From assembly GCF_030376615.1 (NCBI RefSeq), contig NZ_JARRAB010000002.1, positions 1 through 64,000 of the forward strand: a stretch of DNA of 64,000 nt, in the 5' to 3' direction. Origin of the DNA: Pseudomonas sp. sp1636. Its GTDB lineage: Bacteria; Pseudomonadota; Gammaproteobacteria; Pseudomonadales; Pseudomonadaceae. Of this stretch, positions 35,645 through 46,459 are shown piece by piece (the stretch's first letter is position 1; every line of letters begins with the position of its first letter). The notes beneath the pieces were generated by a model, which worked only from the letters and a program-made list of their open reading frames with translations, did not search any database and was not told the origin of the DNA. The position numbers and the translations under genes are program-made.

Positions 35645-38218
35645 TTAGACTCGCGCTTTCCATGTATATAACAGCTCCAGCGCTTTGCGCGGGGTCAGAT
35701 CATCCGGGTTGATCTTGATCAATTCCTCCAGCACCGGGTGCGGCAGGCTGGCAAACATATCGCTTTGCAGCGGGGCCGCCTGCTGGCCGGGCTCGTTGCG
35801 TGGCAAATCATGGGGCAGACTGGTGGTTTCCAGGCGTGCCAGATGTTCGCGGGCGCGCAGAATCACTTCGCCGGGTACGCCGGCCAGTTGCGCTACCGCT
35901 AAACCATAGCTCTGACTGGCCGGGCCGGGCAGTACGTGGTGCAAAAACACGATGCGTTCATTGTGTTCGGTGGCGTTGAGGTGCACGTTGGCCACCAGCG
36001 GCGCGCTTTCCGGCAGTACCGTGAGTTCGAAGTAGTGGGTGGCGAACAGCGTGTAGGCGCGCAGCTTGGCCAGTTGTTCGGCGGCTGCCCAGGCCAGCGA
36101 CAGGCCGTCGAAGGTGCTGGTGCCGCGGCCGACTTCGTCCATCAACACCAGGCTGCGCTCTGTGGCGTTGTGCAGGATATTGGCGGTTTCGCTCATCTCC
36201 ACCATAAAGGTCGAGCGACCGCCGGCCAGGTCGTCGCTCGAGCCGATGCGGGTGAAGATGCGATCGACCGGCGACAGCTCGCAACTGGCCGCAGGCACGA
36301 AGCTGCCGATATGCGCCAGCAGCACGATCAGTGCGGTCTGGCGCATGTAGGTGGATTTACCGCCCATGTTCGGCCCGGTGATGATCAGCATGCGCGTCTC
36401 ATCGTCCAGGCTCAGGTCGTTGGCCACGAACGGCGTGGTCAGCACCTGCTCGACCACCGGATGGCGGCCCTGCTCGATGCGCATGCAGGGTTCGTCGACG
36501 AAGCGTGGGCGGTTGAGGTCGAGGTTCAGGGCGCGCTCGCCCAGGTTGCCCAGTACGTCCAGCTCGGCCAGGGCGGCGGCGCTGTCCTGCAGCGGGCCGA
36601 GGTGGCCGATCAGGCGTTCCAGCAGTTCTTCATAGAGGATTTTCTCCCGGGCCAGGGCCCGGCTCTTGGCGGACAGGGCCTTGTCCTCGAACTCCTTGAG
36701 TTCGGGGGTGATGAAGCGTTCCGCGCCTTTGAGGGTCTGCCGGCGGATATAGTCGGCCGGCGCCGACTCGGCCTGCTTGCTCGGCAGTTCGATAAAGTAG
36801 CCGTGCACGCGGTTGTAGCCGACCTTGAGGTTGGCCAGGCCGGTGCGGGCTTTCTCGCGCACCTCCAGATCCATCAGGTACTGGCCGGCGTTTTCGCTGA
36901 GCGACTGCAGTTCGTCCAGCTCGGCGTCGTAGCCGGTCTTGAGCACGCCACCGTCGCGGATCACCGCCGGCGGGTTGTCGATAATGGCGCGCGCCAGCAG
37001 CTCGGCCAGTTCCGGGTAGGTGCTGACTATCCCCGCCAGGTCGGCCAGGTGCGGCGACTCGAGGTTGGCCATGGCCATTTGCAGCGTCGGCAGGGCCGCC
37101 AGGGCATCGCGCAGGCGCGCCAGATCGCGCGGCCGCGCATTGCGCAGGCCGATGCGGGCGAGGATCCGTTCCAGATCGCCGATTTCCTTGAGTTGCGGTT
37201 GCAGGGTCTCGAAGCGATAACGCTCCAGCAGGCAGGCAATCGATTCCTGGCGCGCCTCCAGTATGGTGCGGTCGCGCAGCGGGCGGTTCAGCCAGCGGCT
37301 GAGCAGGCGGCTGCCCATGGCGGTCTGGCAGCGGTCGACCACCGATTGCAGGGTGTTGTCGCGGCCGCCGGCGAGGTTGATATCCAGCTCCAGGTTGCGT
37401 CGGCTGGCGCCGTCGAGAATCACAGTGTCGTTGAGGCGCTCGTGACGCAGGCTGCGCAGGTGCGGCAGGGCGGTGCGCTGGGTTTCCTTGGCATAGGCCA
37501 GCAGGCAGCCGGCGGCGCCTATGGCCAGGCTCAGGTTCTCGCAGCCGAAGCCTTTCAGATCCTGGGTGGCGAACTGTTGGCAGAGGCTCTTGTGTGCCGT
37601 GTCACGCTCGAAATCCCAGGGCGCACGACGGCGAGCGCCGCGGCGTTTTTCCGCCGGCAGGCCCTGTGGCCAGTCATCCGGGATCAACAGTTCGACCGGG
37701 TTGAGGCGTTCCAATTCGGCCAGCAGGCTCTCCCAGCCGTTGATCTCCAGCACGCTGAAACGGCCGCTGGTGATGTCGAGCACCGCCAGGCCGAACAGCC
37801 GTTCGTCGCCGAGGACGGCGGCCAGCAGGTTGTCGCGCCGCTCGTCGAGCAAGGCTTCGTCGCTGACCGTGCCGGGAGTGATGATGCGCACCACCTGGCG
37901 CTCCACCGGGCCCTTGCTGGTCGCCGGGTCGCCGATCTGTTCGCAGATGACCACCGACTCGCCGAGTTTGACCAGTTTGCCGAGGTAGCCTTCGGCCGCG
38001 TGGTAGGGAATCCCGCACATGGGGATCGCCTGGCCGGCCGATTGGCCGCGGGCGGTGAGGGTGATATCCAGCAGTTTGGCGGCCTTTTTCGCATCCTCGT
38101 AGAAGATCTCGTAGAAATCGCCCATGCGGTAGAACATCAGCTGATCCGGGTGCTGATTCTTCAGCCGCCAGTACTGTTGCATCATCGGGGTGTGGGCGCT
38201 GAGGTCGCTGTGGCTCAT
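35645..38218 (-). CDS. mutS: DNA mismatch repair protein MutS
   Basis: The 857-residue protein recognises mismatches and starts methyl-directed repair with MutL. The mismatch-binding [21 protein letters not shown] region has the Phe-x-Glu motif near residues 38-40 (MGDFYEIF). The ATPase shows Walker [14 protein letters not shown], then [16 protein letters not shown] and [12 protein letters not shown]. The ATG at 38218 gives [16 protein letters not shown]. It is divergent from pncC by 78 bases. Confidence 0.96.
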   Translation of the reverse strand: MSHSDLSAHTPMMQQYWRLKNQHPDQLMFYRMGDFYEIFYEDAKKAAKLLDITLTARGQSAGQAIPMCGIPYHAAEGYLGKLVKLGESVVICEQIGDPATSKGPVERQVVRIITPGTVSDEALLDERRDNLLAAVLGDERLFGLAVLDITSGRFSVLEINGWESLLAELERLNPVELLIPDDWPQGLPAEKRRGARRRAPWDFERDTAHKSLCQQFATQDLKGFGCENLSLAIGAAGCLLAYAKETQRTALPHLRSLRHERLNDTVILDGASRRNLELDINLAGGRDNTLQSVVDRCQTAMGSRLLSRWLNRPLRDRTILEARQESIACLLERYRFETLQPQLKEIGDLERILARIGLRNARPRDLARLRDALAALPTLQMAMANLESPHLADLAGIVSTYPELAELLARAIIDNPPAVIRDGGVLKTGYDAELDELQSLSENAGQYLMDLEVREKARTGLANLKVGYNRVHGYFIELPSKQAESAPADYIRRQTLKGAERFITPELKEFEDKALSAKSRALAREKILYEELLERLIGHLGPLQDSAAALAELDVLGNLGERALNLDLNRPRFVDEPCMRIEQGRHPVVEQVLTTPFVANDLSLDDETRMLIITGPNMGGKSTYMRQTALIVLLAHIGSFVPAASCELSPVDRIFTRIGSSDDLAGGRSTFMVEMSETANILHNATERSLVLMDEVGRGTSTFDGLSLAWAAAEQLAKLRAYTLFATHYFELTVLPESAPLVANVHLNATEHNERIVFLHHVLPGPASQSYGLAVAQLAGVPGEVILRAREHLARLETTSLPHDLPRNEPGQQAAPLQSDMFASLPHPVLEELIKINPDDLTPRKALELLYTWKARV

Positions 38219-38296
38219 CGTTTTAACTGTCCGGCTGAATCGCAAAAGCGCCTAGTGTACGGTATCCCCCTGGCAGGCTTTAACCCCGGAGTGCAG

Positions 38297-38809
38297 ATGA
38301 GCGTGAATGAGCAGAACCTGACCCGTTTGGCGGCCGAAGTGGGGCGGCGGTTGCAGGCGCGAGGCGCCCAGGCGAGTACCGCCGAATCCTGCACCGGCGG
38401 CGGCATCGCCGAAGCGATTACCCGGATTCCCGGCAGCTCGGCCTGGTTCGAGGCCGGTTACGTTACCTATTCCAACACGCAGAAGACCAAGCAGTTGGCG
38501 GTGCCGGAGCAGCTGTTCGGCCAGGTGGGTGCGGTCAGCCGCGAGGTGGTCGAGGCCATGGTGCGGGGCGCCCAAGTGCAGAGCGGGGCGCGTTATGCGG
38601 TGGCGGTGAGTGGCGTGGCCGGTCCGGATGGCGGTTCGCCGGAGAAACCGGTGGGCACCGTGTGGTTGGCCTGGGGTGACGGCGAGCGGCTGTTCAGCGT
38701 GCGTCGGCAGTTTATCGGCGACCGCGCCGAAGTGCGCCGACAAACGGTCGAGGCCGCGCTGGAAGGGCTGCTGGACGTGATTAGGCAAGAAAATCCAGAT
38801 GCAGGGTAG
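38297..38809 (+). CDS. pncC: Nicotinamide-nucleotide amidase PncC (CinA C-terminal domain)
   Basis: The 170-residue protein is a stand-alone CinA C-terminal domain. STAESCTGGGIAEAI carries the catalytic Ser, and the GVAGPDGGSPEKPVGTVW motif follows. It turns nicotinamide mononucleotide into nicotinate mononucleotide for NAD recycling. The ATG at 38297 follows CCGGAG. It precedes recA by 90 bases, as in other pseudomonads, and the LexA box in that gap belongs to recA. Confidence 0.93.
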   Translation: MSVNEQNLTRLAAEVGRRLQARGAQASTAESCTGGGIAEAITRIPGSSAWFEAGYVTYSNTQKTKQLAVPEQLFGQVGAVSREVVEAMVRGAQVQSGARYAVAVSGVAGPDGGSPEKPVGTVWLAWGDGERLFSVRRQFIGDRAEVRRQTVEAALEGLLDVIRQENPDAG

Positions 38810-38836
38810 GCGGGCGACTTGCCCTGTGGAATAATA

Positions 38837-38852
38837 CTGTCTACTTATACAG
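38837..38852 (+). promoter_or_regulatory. LexA box of recA
   Basis: CTGTCTACTTATACAG fits CTG-N10-CAG, the SOS operator of gamma-proteobacteria. It lies 48 to 63 bases before the recA start. Confidence 0.85.
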
Positions 38853-38899
38853 TTGTTAGTGGCCGCTCGCAGGCCCTTCTTTATTACGTGAGGACTTCA

Positions 38900-39937
38900 A
38901 TGGACGAGAATAAGAAGCGCGCCCTGGCGGCAGCCCTGGGCCAGATCGAAAAGCAATTCGGCAAGGGTGCGGTGATGCGCATGGGCGACCATGAGCGCCA
39001 GGCGATTCCGGCCATCTCCACCGGCTCGCTCGGTCTGGACATCGCCCTGGGCATCGGCGGCCTGCCGAAAGGCCGGATCGTCGAGATTTACGGCCCAGAG
39101 TCCTCCGGTAAAACCACCCTGACCCTGTCGGTGATCGCCGAAGCGCAGAAACTCGGCGCGACCTGCGCCTTCGTCGACGCCGAGCACGCCCTGGATCCCG
39201 AATACGCCGGCAAGCTGGGCGTGAATGTCGACGACCTGCTGGTGTCGCAGCCGGATACCGGCGAACAGGCCCTGGAAATCACCGACATGCTGGTGCGCTC
39301 CAATGCCATCGACGTGATCGTCATCGACTCGGTGGCGGCCCTGGTGCCGAAGGCGGAAATCGAAGGCGAGATGGGCGACATGCACGTGGGCCTGCAGGCG
39401 CGCCTGATGTCCCAGGCGCTGCGCAAGATCACCGGCAACATCAAGAACGCCAACTGCCTGGTGATCTTCATCAACCAGATCCGCATGAAGATCGGCGTGA
39501 TGTTCGGCAGCCCGGAAACCACCACCGGCGGTAACGCCCTGAAGTTCTACGCCTCGGTGCGTCTGGACATTCGTCGTACCGGTGCGGTGAAAGAGGGTGA
39601 CGAAGTGGTCGGTAGCGAAACCCGGGTCAAGGTGGTGAAGAACAAGGTGGCGCCGCCGTTCCGTCAGGCCGAGTTCCAGATCCTCTACGGCAAGGGCATC
39701 TACCGTAACGGCGAGGTTATCGACCTCGGCGTGCAACACGGCCTGCTGGAGAAATCCGGTGCCTGGTACAGCTATCAGGGCAGCAAGATCGGTCAGGGCA
39801 AGGCCAACTCGGCCAAGTACCTGGAAGACAACCCGGAAGTGGCACGCACCATAGAGGGGCTGATTCGCGAGAAATTGCTGGTTGCCAGCGCTCCGGTCAA
39901 GGCTGGCGCAGACGATCTGGCCACGGCCGAGGCCTGA
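38900..39937 (+). CDS. recA: Recombinase RecA
   Basis: The 345-residue protein has Walker A (GPESSGKTT), the [17 protein letters not shown] region with loop L2, and the acidic C-terminus. It drives homologous recombination and LexA autocleavage in the SOS response, and may control the LexA-boxed genes at 61.8 kb. The ATG at 38900 follows GTGAGG. recX follows after 10 bases. Confidence 0.97.
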   Translation: MDENKKRALAAALGQIEKQFGKGAVMRMGDHERQAIPAISTGSLGLDIALGIGGLPKGRIVEIYGPESSGKTTLTLSVIAEAQKLGATCAFVDAEHALDPEYAGKLGVNVDDLLVSQPDTGEQALEITDMLVRSNAIDVIVIDSVAALVPKAEIEGEMGDMHVGLQARLMSQALRKITGNIKNANCLVIFINQIRMKIGVMFGSPETTTGGNALKFYASVRLDIRRTGAVKEGDEVVGSETRVKVVKNKVAPPFRQAEFQILYGKGIYRNGEVIDLGVQHGLLEKSGAWYSYQGSKIGQGKANSAKYLEDNPEVARTIEGLIREKLLVASAPVKAGADDLATAEA

Positions 39938-39947
39938 TTCGTAGAGC

Positions 39948-40412
39948 ATGCCTGGCGAACTGGATAACCCCGTCGCGGTGCGCCGAGCAGCCATGGATCT
40001 GCTGGCACGCCGCGAGCATGGGCGCGTCGAGTTGACCCGTAAACTGGCCAAGCGTGGCGCCTCGGTTGAACTGATCGACATTGCCCTCGATTGTTTGGCG
40101 CAAGAGGGCTTGTTATCCGAAGCGCGTTATCTGGAAAGCTTTGTCGGCTATCGTGCGCGCGCCGGTTATGGGCCGTTGCGCATTCGTGAGGAGCTGGTTC
40201 AGCGCGGCTTGTCGCGGGCCGATGTCGAGCAGGCATTGCGTGACAGTGGTATCGATTGGCGCGAACAGCTGGAACAAACCTGGCAGCGCAAGTTTGCCGG
40301 TCAACTGCCAGGCGACATGCGTGAGCGTGCCCAGCAGGGGCGCTTCCTCAGTTACCGTGGTTACCCACCGGAGTTGATCGGCCGCTTGTTGCGCGGCCTA
40401 GATCTGGACTGA
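39948..40412 (+). CDS. recX: RecA regulator RecX
   Basis: The 154-residue protein is rich in helices and matches RecX in length and order: [49 protein letters not shown] and [12 protein letters not shown]. RecX caps RecA filaments and limits strand exchange. It lies 10 bases after recA and is probably read through from the same LexA-controlled promoter. Confidence 0.94.
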   Translation: MPGELDNPVAVRRAAMDLLARREHGRVELTRKLAKRGASVELIDIALDCLAQEGLLSEARYLESFVGYRARAGYGPLRIREELVQRGLSRADVEQALRDSGIDWREQLEQTWQRKFAGQLPGDMRERAQQGRFLSYRGYPPELIGRLLRGLDLD

Positions 40413-40527
40413 AACACCCTTTGAACCCGTCCCCTGCGCACCGGCTTTTCTGTTACCGAGTGGCGGCGCCCCGCTGATTTGCCGATGGTGCGGGTTATAA
40501 ATAGCTGAACTCGCTTGCCCTCGGCAA

Positions 40528-41607
40528 TCAGCTTGGCTGCTCCCACAGTTGCGGCTGGTTGATCAGATCCAGCAATTCGCGCAAGCGGCCGTGGTCGCGG
40601 CTATTGAAAGCGAATGCCAGGCGAGTCAGATGGCAGAGTTCCGGCTCGTCCTGTTCGGACTCGCAATAAGCCTGCTGCTGGAAACCACCGCTCTTGCACA
40701 GGTCGGTGAAATCGCGGTTCAACTGCTGCATGGCCGCTTCATTGAGTGCGTGGTTGAGGCGGATTACATAGCGATCCTTGAGCCAGCGGCTGGAGTGGTA
40801 ATTGCGATAGAACTGTGCGATTTCATCGGCTGCCTCCGCCGCGCTGTGCGCCAGGCGTACCAGATGCCGGTCGCTGGGCAGGATATAGCGGTTACCCACC
40901 AGCTGTTTGTCGATAAAGGCCAAGGCATCTTTCCAGAAACTGCCTCCCGGTTGATCGAGCAGCACCACGGGCACCAGTGGGCTCTTGCCGGTTTGAATCA
41001 GGGTTAGCACCTCCAATGCTTCATCCAGTGTGCCGAAGCCGCCAGGGCAAAGCACCAGACCGTCTGCTTCCTTGACGAAGAACAGTTTGCGCAGGAAGAA
41101 GAAGTGGAACGACAGCAGGTTGCTGGTGCCGTGCACGGTGGCATTGGCCCCTTGTTCGAAGGGCAGGGTGATATTGAAACCCAGGCTGTTTCCCAGGCCG
41201 GCGCCTTCATGGGCGGCTGCCATGATGCCGCCGCCGGCGCCGGTAATCACCATCAAGTCGTGGCGCGCCAGGGTCGCGCCAAGCTCGCGTGCCAAGGCAT
41301 ACAGCGGGTGATCGGGCGGCGTGCGTGCCGAGCCGAATACAGTGACTTTGCGCCGCCGTTTGAACTGTTCCAATGAGCTGAAGGCGTGCTCCATTTCACG
41401 CAAGGTTTGCAGCATGATCTTGGCGTCCCAGCGATTGCGGTCGGCCTGGGCCATGCGAATCACCGTGGTCAGCATGTCGCGATACAGTGGCAGGTTCGGG
41501 CTGTCGCCAGGGGCGACCAAGGTAACCAGTTCGTCGATTTTTTCCGCAAGGTCGATACCGCTGGTCTGGAAGTGGCGGGATAAATAATCGTCCGGTTCGT
41601 AAGGCAT
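40528..41607 (-). CDS. LOG-family nucleotide hydrolase-like protein
   Basis: The 359-residue protein has the Rossmann-type LOG core: VTVFGSARTPPDHP, ITGAGGGIMAAAHEGA and the catalytic PGGFGTLDEALEVL motif near residues 195-205. Family members cleave nucleoside monophosphates or make cytokinin-like bases. It is longer than the common 190-residue type, with an extra N-terminal helical region (to about residue 85) and C-terminal extension, which recalls the PpnN branch. GGAG lies eight bases before the ATG. It converges on recX. Confidence 0.83.
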   Translation of the reverse strand: MPYEPDDYLSRHFQTSGIDLAEKIDELVTLVAPGDSPNLPLYRDMLTTVIRMAQADRNRWDAKIMLQTLREMEHAFSSLEQFKRRRKVTVFGSARTPPDHPLYALARELGATLARHDLMVITGAGGGIMAAAHEGAGLGNSLGFNITLPFEQGANATVHGTSNLLSFHFFFLRKLFFVKEADGLVLCPGGFGTLDEALEVLTLIQTGKSPLVPVVLLDQPGGSFWKDALAFIDKQLVGNRYILPSDRHLVRLAHSAAEAADEIAQFYRNYHSSRWLKDRYVIRLNHALNEAAMQQLNRDFTDLCKSGGFQQQAYCESEQDEPELCHLTRLAFAFNSRDHGRLRELLDLINQPQLWEQPS

Positions 41608-41920
41608 TCGACTTCTCCTTGCTGGATGCCGGCCGGATTCTAGCGCTGTTGTGAGAGTCCGGTCATATTCAGAGTATGGCTGGAGCTTGCGTTTTAGCAG
41701 GCTAAATAGCTGATCAGATTGCAGAAAATCTGCAGTTTTATTGGCCTCATCGACAGCTACGGCTGGTCGGCGCTAAGGGCCGGTTGGCGGCGGGGTTCGG
41801 GCCAGTGCGGGCACGAGTCTGCTGGCGAAGATGGTCGCGTAACCATTGCCGCCCGCGCGCGCAATCATGGAGGATGCCTGGCGGCGCGGGGTTGCTCTGC
41901 TGCCGTTGTGCACTCTGGGC
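41608..41920. other. Gene-free stretch between the LOG and MBL genes
   Basis: These 313 bases hold no convincing gene. gcaga at 41721-41725 pairs with tctgc at 41729-41733 and is followed by agtttta, a weak terminator-like hairpin. The part near 41640-41760 is AT-rich and probably carries the LOG gene promoter. The rest is GC-rich with nothing recognisable. Confidence 0.4.
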
Positions 41921-43324
41921 TCAGATGGCGATCTGCTCGCCTGGCTCGGGGATGCTGGCAATCCAGTTCAGGCGCTCGCGCAGGGTTTGCTGCAGCACCT
42001 GCATTTTTTCCAGTTCGCCATGCACCAAGTACAGTTCGGGGTGCTGGTCGAAATGGCTGACCCAGTCGAGCAGTTGCGACTGCCCGGCGTGGGCGGAGAA
42101 GCCGCCGAGGGTGTGGATCTGCGCTTTCACCGCGATGCGTTGGTGAAGCATTTTCACCGTGCTGGCGCCATCGACGATGGCCCGTCCCGGGGTGCCTCTG
42201 GCCTGGAAGCCGGGAAACACCACATGGCAATCTTCGCGCCAGAGGTTGTGCTTGAAATGATGGGCGATGCGCCCGCCGGTACACATGCCACTGCCGGCGA
42301 TAATGATGGCGCCGCTTTTAACCCGGTTGATCGCCATGGACTCTTCCGGGGTCGGCGTGCAGCGCAAGACCGGCAGCCAGTCTTCGATGCGCTTGGCGGG
42401 CTTGCCTGCAATGGCCGCATGGTCGTCCGGGTCGAACAGATGCTGAAAGCGCGAGTAGATGGCATTGGCGCGAATGGCCATCGGGCTGTCGAGGAATACC
42501 GCCTGTTGCGGCAGCCGGCCTTCCTGGTAGAAGCGACCGAGGTAATAGATCAGATCCTGGGTGCGGCCGACGGCGAAGGCCGGGATCAGCACGTTGCCGC
42601 CGTCGCGATGAGCCTGCTGGAGAATCTCGGCCAGCTCCTCCAGGGTGTCGTCGCTGTCACGGTGATCGCGATCGCCATAGGTGGACTCGAGCAGCACCAG
42701 GTCGGCGCGCTCGAGCGTGGTCGGGGCGTGCATCAGGGGCGAGCAAGTGTTGCCGAGGTCGCCGGAAAATACCAGGTGACGGGTCAGGTGGTGATCCTGC
42801 ACCTGCAGTTCGACGATCGCCGAGCCCAGGATATGGCCGGCATCGTGAAAGGTCAGCTGCACCCCCCTGGCCACTTCGACTGCTGCGCCATAGGCCAGCG
42901 GGCGCCGTTGCTTGAGCGCTTGCTCGGCATCCGCAGTGGTATACAGCGGGCTGAGTGGTGGCTTGCCCTGGCGTGCACGCCACTTGTTCTCCCACTCGGT
43001 ATCCTTCTCCTGGATCTGCGCCGCATCCAGCAGCATCAGTTCCATCAGTTCGCAACTGGCATCGGTGGCGAAAATCGGCCCGCGATAACCGGCCCCGACC
43101 AGTTTGGGCAGCAGGCCGCTATGGTCGATATGGGCATGGGAGATCACCACGGCGTCCAGGCTCAGTGGGTCGAAGGCGAAGGGGGCGCGATTGCCTTCGT
43201 CCTCTTCGCGGCGCCCTTGGCGCATGCCGCACTCAAGCAGCACCTTGGCGCCATCGCGGCTTTCGATCAGGTAGCAGGAACCAGTGACTTGCTGGATGGC
43301 GCCAAGGAAGCTGAGCAGTGCCAT
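41921..43324 (-). CDS. Metallo-beta-lactamase/beta-CASP RNA nuclease
   Basis: The 467-residue protein has the MBL metal motif SHAHIDHSG (residues about 61-69), a further ligand in FHDAGHILGSAIVEL and FSGDLGN. A beta-CASP domain follows (STYGDRDH, LDSPMA, IIAGSGMCTGGRI), and the protein ends with FSAHAGQSQLLDW. This is the layout of CPSF73-like RNA-processing exonucleases. Its RNA target in Pseudomonas is unknown. The gene is complete and stands alone. Confidence 0.9.
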   Translation of the reverse strand: MALLSFLGAIQQVTGSCYLIESRDGAKVLLECGMRQGRREEDEGNRAPFAFDPLSLDAVVISHAHIDHSGLLPKLVGAGYRGPIFATDASCELMELMLLDAAQIQEKDTEWENKWRARQGKPPLSPLYTTADAEQALKQRRPLAYGAAVEVARGVQLTFHDAGHILGSAIVELQVQDHHLTRHLVFSGDLGNTCSPLMHAPTTLERADLVLLESTYGDRDHRDSDDTLEELAEILQQAHRDGGNVLIPAFAVGRTQDLIYYLGRFYQEGRLPQQAVFLDSPMAIRANAIYSRFQHLFDPDDHAAIAGKPAKRIEDWLPVLRCTPTPEESMAINRVKSGAIIIAGSGMCTGGRIAHHFKHNLWREDCHVVFPGFQARGTPGRAIVDGASTVKMLHQRIAVKAQIHTLGGFSAHAGQSQLLDWVSHFDQHPELYLVHGELEKMQVLQQTLRERLNWIASIPEPGEQIAI

Positions 43325-43454
43325 GTTGGAAATCCTTGTTTAAAGGCGAATGACCCCTAGGGTGCCGCGAATGAGGGGCAGCGGCTTTGATGCAGGTCAG
43401 GGTGTGGGCTGCTTGGTTTGTCCTAGACTGGGCACAACTTCCAGGAGAGCGCCC

Positions 43455-45860
43455 ATGCCGCAACTATTGCCGAGTGCCAGCGAGCTGGCCGCACATGCCT
43501 TGATCGAACCTGGATTCGCCGCTTGGCAGCAAGGCTACGGCCCTGTACAGCATAGTCCCGAGACCTGTGCGGCGGTCTTCCGGATGGCCCATCAACTGGT
43601 GCAGGCGGGTCAGCAGCCTGACTTGGCCAGCGTCTATGCTCTGCTGCGCGCATTGGATCGGCTGAACGCCGCCGGCTTATGGCTGGTGGTGCATATGACC
43701 TACGCCAGGCGTGTGCGTCTGGATGGCATGGCCCTGGAGCGAGACGACTTCAAACCCGTGCCCGAGGGGCACACTGGTGGCGCCTTGAACATGGTGCCCG
43801 GCTACGCCGCCTACCTGGCATTGAATGCCCTGACGGGGGAAACCCGTGGCTGGCTGATGGGGCAGGGGCACTGTGTGGCGGCGGTTGAGGCGCTGAACCT
43901 GCTGACCGCCAACCAGCATCCCGAGCAGAGCGTGCGTTACCGTTGCGATGAAGGCGGAATGAGCCGGTTGGTGGCCGATTTCTACAGCTACGCCCAGACT
44001 CCCGACGGTGCGCCGGGGGTTCCGCTGGGCAGCCACGTCAATCCGCATACCGCTGGCGGCATCGCCGAGGGCGGTTACCTCGGCTTTGCCGAGCTGCAGT
44101 ACTGCCACTTGCCTTTGCCGGGCGAGAAGCTGGTGGCCTTTTTGTCCGACGGCGCGGCCGAAGAGCAGCGTGGTAGCGATTGGATGCCGCGCTGGTGGCG
44201 GGCGCAAGACTGCGGGGTGGCGTTGCCGGTGATGATCGCCAACGGCCGACGTATCGAGCAGCGTACAGAGTTGGGCACCTTAGAGGGGCTGGCGGGTTTT
44301 CGTCAGCACCTGCGCCGCTGCGGTTTCGATCCGATCAGCTTCGATGGGCGCGATCCGGCGGCTTTCGTCTGCGCCCTGTGGCAGATGGAGCAGCGCCTGG
44401 AGCACCGGGTTGCCGAATTGCACAGCGGCATCCTGGATTACCCGTTGCCCATGCCCTACGCCATCGCCGAAACCGAAAAAGGCTTCGGCTTCTATGGCGC
44501 GGGCAGCAACGCCGCGCACAATCTGCCGCTGCCGGCCAATCCGCATCGCGATGAGGCGGCGCGCGCACTGTTCAACCAGCATGCTGCCGGTCTTTGGGTG
44601 GCGCCCGATGAGTTGCTCCAGGCCTGTGCGCAGTTCCGTTGCGGGCGGGCTGAGCGGCCGTTGGAGCGTGATCATCCGATCGCGCGGCGTCAGCCAGCCG
44701 CGCTGCAACTGCCGGAGTTGCACTACCAGACGCAAGGCTGCTCGCCGATGTCTGCGCTGGATCGTTTCTTCGTCGACTTGGTGCAGGCCAACCCGCAGCT
44801 GCGCCCGCGGGTGGGCAACCCGGATGAATTGGCCAGTAATCGCCTGGAAGGCGTTCTGCGCGCCCTCAAGCACCGGGTCTGTGCGCCTGAAAGCGAGTTG
44901 GAAGCCGTGGATGGCGCGATTATTACCGTGCTCAATGAGGAGGCGGTGGTGTCCGCCTGCCTGGCCAATCAAGGCGGCCTGAACCTGCTGGCCAGTTACG
45001 AGGCCTTCTGCGTGAAGATGCTCGGCGCGGTGCGCCAGAGCCTGATCTTCGCCCGGCAGCAGAAAGAGGTGGGGCGCCCTGCCGGCTGGCTCGGTTGGCC
45101 GTTGGTGGCGACTTCGCATACCTGGGAGAACGGCAAGAACCAGCAGTCGCACCAGGACACCAGCTTTTGCGAGGCGCTGCTCGGCGAGATGAACGATATG
45201 GTTCGGGTGTTGTTTCCGGCCGACCATAACTCACTGTTGGCGCTGCTGCCGGCGGTCTACCAAGCCCGCGGGCAACTGGCGTGCATTGTCAGCCCCAAGC
45301 GCGAATGTCCGCTCCAGTTCGATCAACCGCAGGCCGAGCAACTGGCCCGCGATGGCGCCATCCTGCTGGATCGCTACGAAGGGCCGGATCCGGTGCTGCT
45401 GATCGCCACCGGCGCGTATCAGTTGAGCGAGATGCGCCGCGCGGCTGTGCGCCTGAGCGCGAAGAAATGCGCCTGGCGTCTGCTCTACTTGCAGGAGCCA
45501 GGGCGTTTTCGTGAGCCACGGGATGGCTGGGAAGCACAGGCGCTGGCGCCTGCCGCACTGTGCAACGAATTGTTCCCTGCGCAGTATCCACGCCGTGTAC
45601 TGCTGACCCATATGCGCCCGGAAGTGGCACGCGGGCATCTCTGGCCGATCCTCGGGGATGCCCGCTACAACCGGGTGTTGGGCTACCGCAATCGCGGTGG
45701 CACCCTGGACACCGCGGGCATGCTGTTCGCCAATCAGGCGACTTGGGCGCATGTGCTGCAAGCCGTCTCTGAGGTATTGGGCATCAGCGCACAGCAGCTG
45801 TTGAGTAATGAGGAGCGAGCTGCTCTGGCTGGCAAGGGGGATATCGCATGCCTGCGCTGA
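43455..45860 (+). CDS. Phosphoketolase-superfamily protein with an altered active-site signature
   Basis: The 801-residue protein matches XFP phosphoketolases in length and domain order (thiamine-diphosphate domain, pyrimidine-binding domain, C-terminal domain). Several signature positions differ: EGGYLGF replaces EGGELGY, SDGAAEEQRGSDW replaces the GDGEAETG motif, and EGHTGGALN stands where GHWGTTPG is expected. SHTWENGKNQQSHQDTS is well kept. True phosphoketolases split xylulose-5-phosphate into acetyl phosphate and glyceraldehyde-3-phosphate. The changes suggest a different reaction on a sugar phosphate. The ATG at 43455 follows CAGGAGAG. Confidence 0.8.
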   Translation: MPQLLPSASELAAHALIEPGFAAWQQGYGPVQHSPETCAAVFRMAHQLVQAGQQPDLASVYALLRALDRLNAAGLWLVVHMTYARRVRLDGMALERDDFKPVPEGHTGGALNMVPGYAAYLALNALTGETRGWLMGQGHCVAAVEALNLLTANQHPEQSVRYRCDEGGMSRLVADFYSYAQTPDGAPGVPLGSHVNPHTAGGIAEGGYLGFAELQYCHLPLPGEKLVAFLSDGAAEEQRGSDWMPRWWRAQDCGVALPVMIANGRRIEQRTELGTLEGLAGFRQHLRRCGFDPISFDGRDPAAFVCALWQMEQRLEHRVAELHSGILDYPLPMPYAIAETEKGFGFYGAGSNAAHNLPLPANPHRDEAARALFNQHAAGLWVAPDELLQACAQFRCGRAERPLERDHPIARRQPAALQLPELHYQTQGCSPMSALDRFFVDLVQANPQLRPRVGNPDELASNRLEGVLRALKHRVCAPESELEAVDGAIITVLNEEAVVSACLANQGGLNLLASYEAFCVKMLGAVRQSLIFARQQKEVGRPAGWLGWPLVATSHTWENGKNQQSHQDTSFCEALLGEMNDMVRVLFPADHNSLLALLPAVYQARGQLACIVSPKRECPLQFDQPQAEQLARDGAILLDRYEGPDPVLLIATGAYQLSEMRRAAVRLSAKKCAWRLLYLQEPGRFREPRDGWEAQALAPAALCNELFPAQYPRRVLLTHMRPEVARGHLWPILGDARYNRVLGYRNRGGTLDTAGMLFANQATWAHVLQAVSEVLGISAQQLLSNEERAALAGKGDIACLR

Positions 45861-45875
45861 CGAGCGAGGCGTGCC

Positions 45876-46274
45876 CTATTGGCCGCAGTCGCTGTTGCTG
45901 AAGCGCTCGCTGACGATCGGGCGATTGGTCTTGTACTCGCTGAACTCGTAACGCAGAACCGCACCGCGCGCCAATAACTGGCGATAGCCAGGGTTGCCGC
46001 ACACGCTGTTGGCCAACTGCACGCGTACGCTATCCGGGTTGCCGCGCATCTGCGCGGCATGCTCGGGGCGCACGCTCAGGTGGTTGACCAATTCATTGCC
46101 GTCGACGCTATAACCGCGATCGAGAATGTCGGCGTTGATCGCCCGTGGCGTGCCCACGCTGCTTTCCCGGGCGACGCGTTCGAGGGTCTTGTCCAGCTCG
46201 AAATTGTTCAGCGATGCGGCCTGAGCCAGCACGGGTAAGCTAAGGGCGAGGGTTAGAGCGATCAGGCGCAGCAT
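45876..46274 (-). CDS. Small periplasmic protein of unknown function
   Basis: The 132-residue protein has a signal peptide (MLRLIALTLALSLPVLAQA, cleavage near QAAS) and two cysteines near the C-terminal half (SVCGNPGY, NSDCGQ) that could form a disulphide. I chose the ATG at 46274, which follows CTCCGGAG... read on the minus strand as GGAGAACGCC. A protein of this type is encoded near recA in P. aeruginosa (PA3611, from memory). Function unknown. Confidence 0.8.
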   Translation of the reverse strand: MLRLIALTLALSLPVLAQAASLNNFELDKTLERVARESSVGTPRAINADILDRGYSVDGNELVNHLSVRPEHAAQMRGNPDSVRVQLANSVCGNPGYRQLLARGAVLRYEFSEYKTNRPIVSERFSNSDCGQ

Positions 46275-46459
46275 GGCGTTCTCCGGAGTCAGTTCGAACC
46301 CTTCGACAGGCATCGGCCTGCAGAGGTTCAGCCGGCCATCATCTTACGTGGCTGCTGCGGTTTACCCCACCTGCAATCGTGCCGGCTTTGTTAGACTGCC
46401 CGGCTTGCCGTTCCAGGATCCGACATGCCGTCCATTTCTCGTCGCGCAGCGCTTTGCCC

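Noticed and set aside
35936..38280. Long plus-strand open frame running into pncC
   Set aside because: It is the shadow of mutS. Only its last 170 codons, from the ATG at 38297, encode a real protein (PncC).
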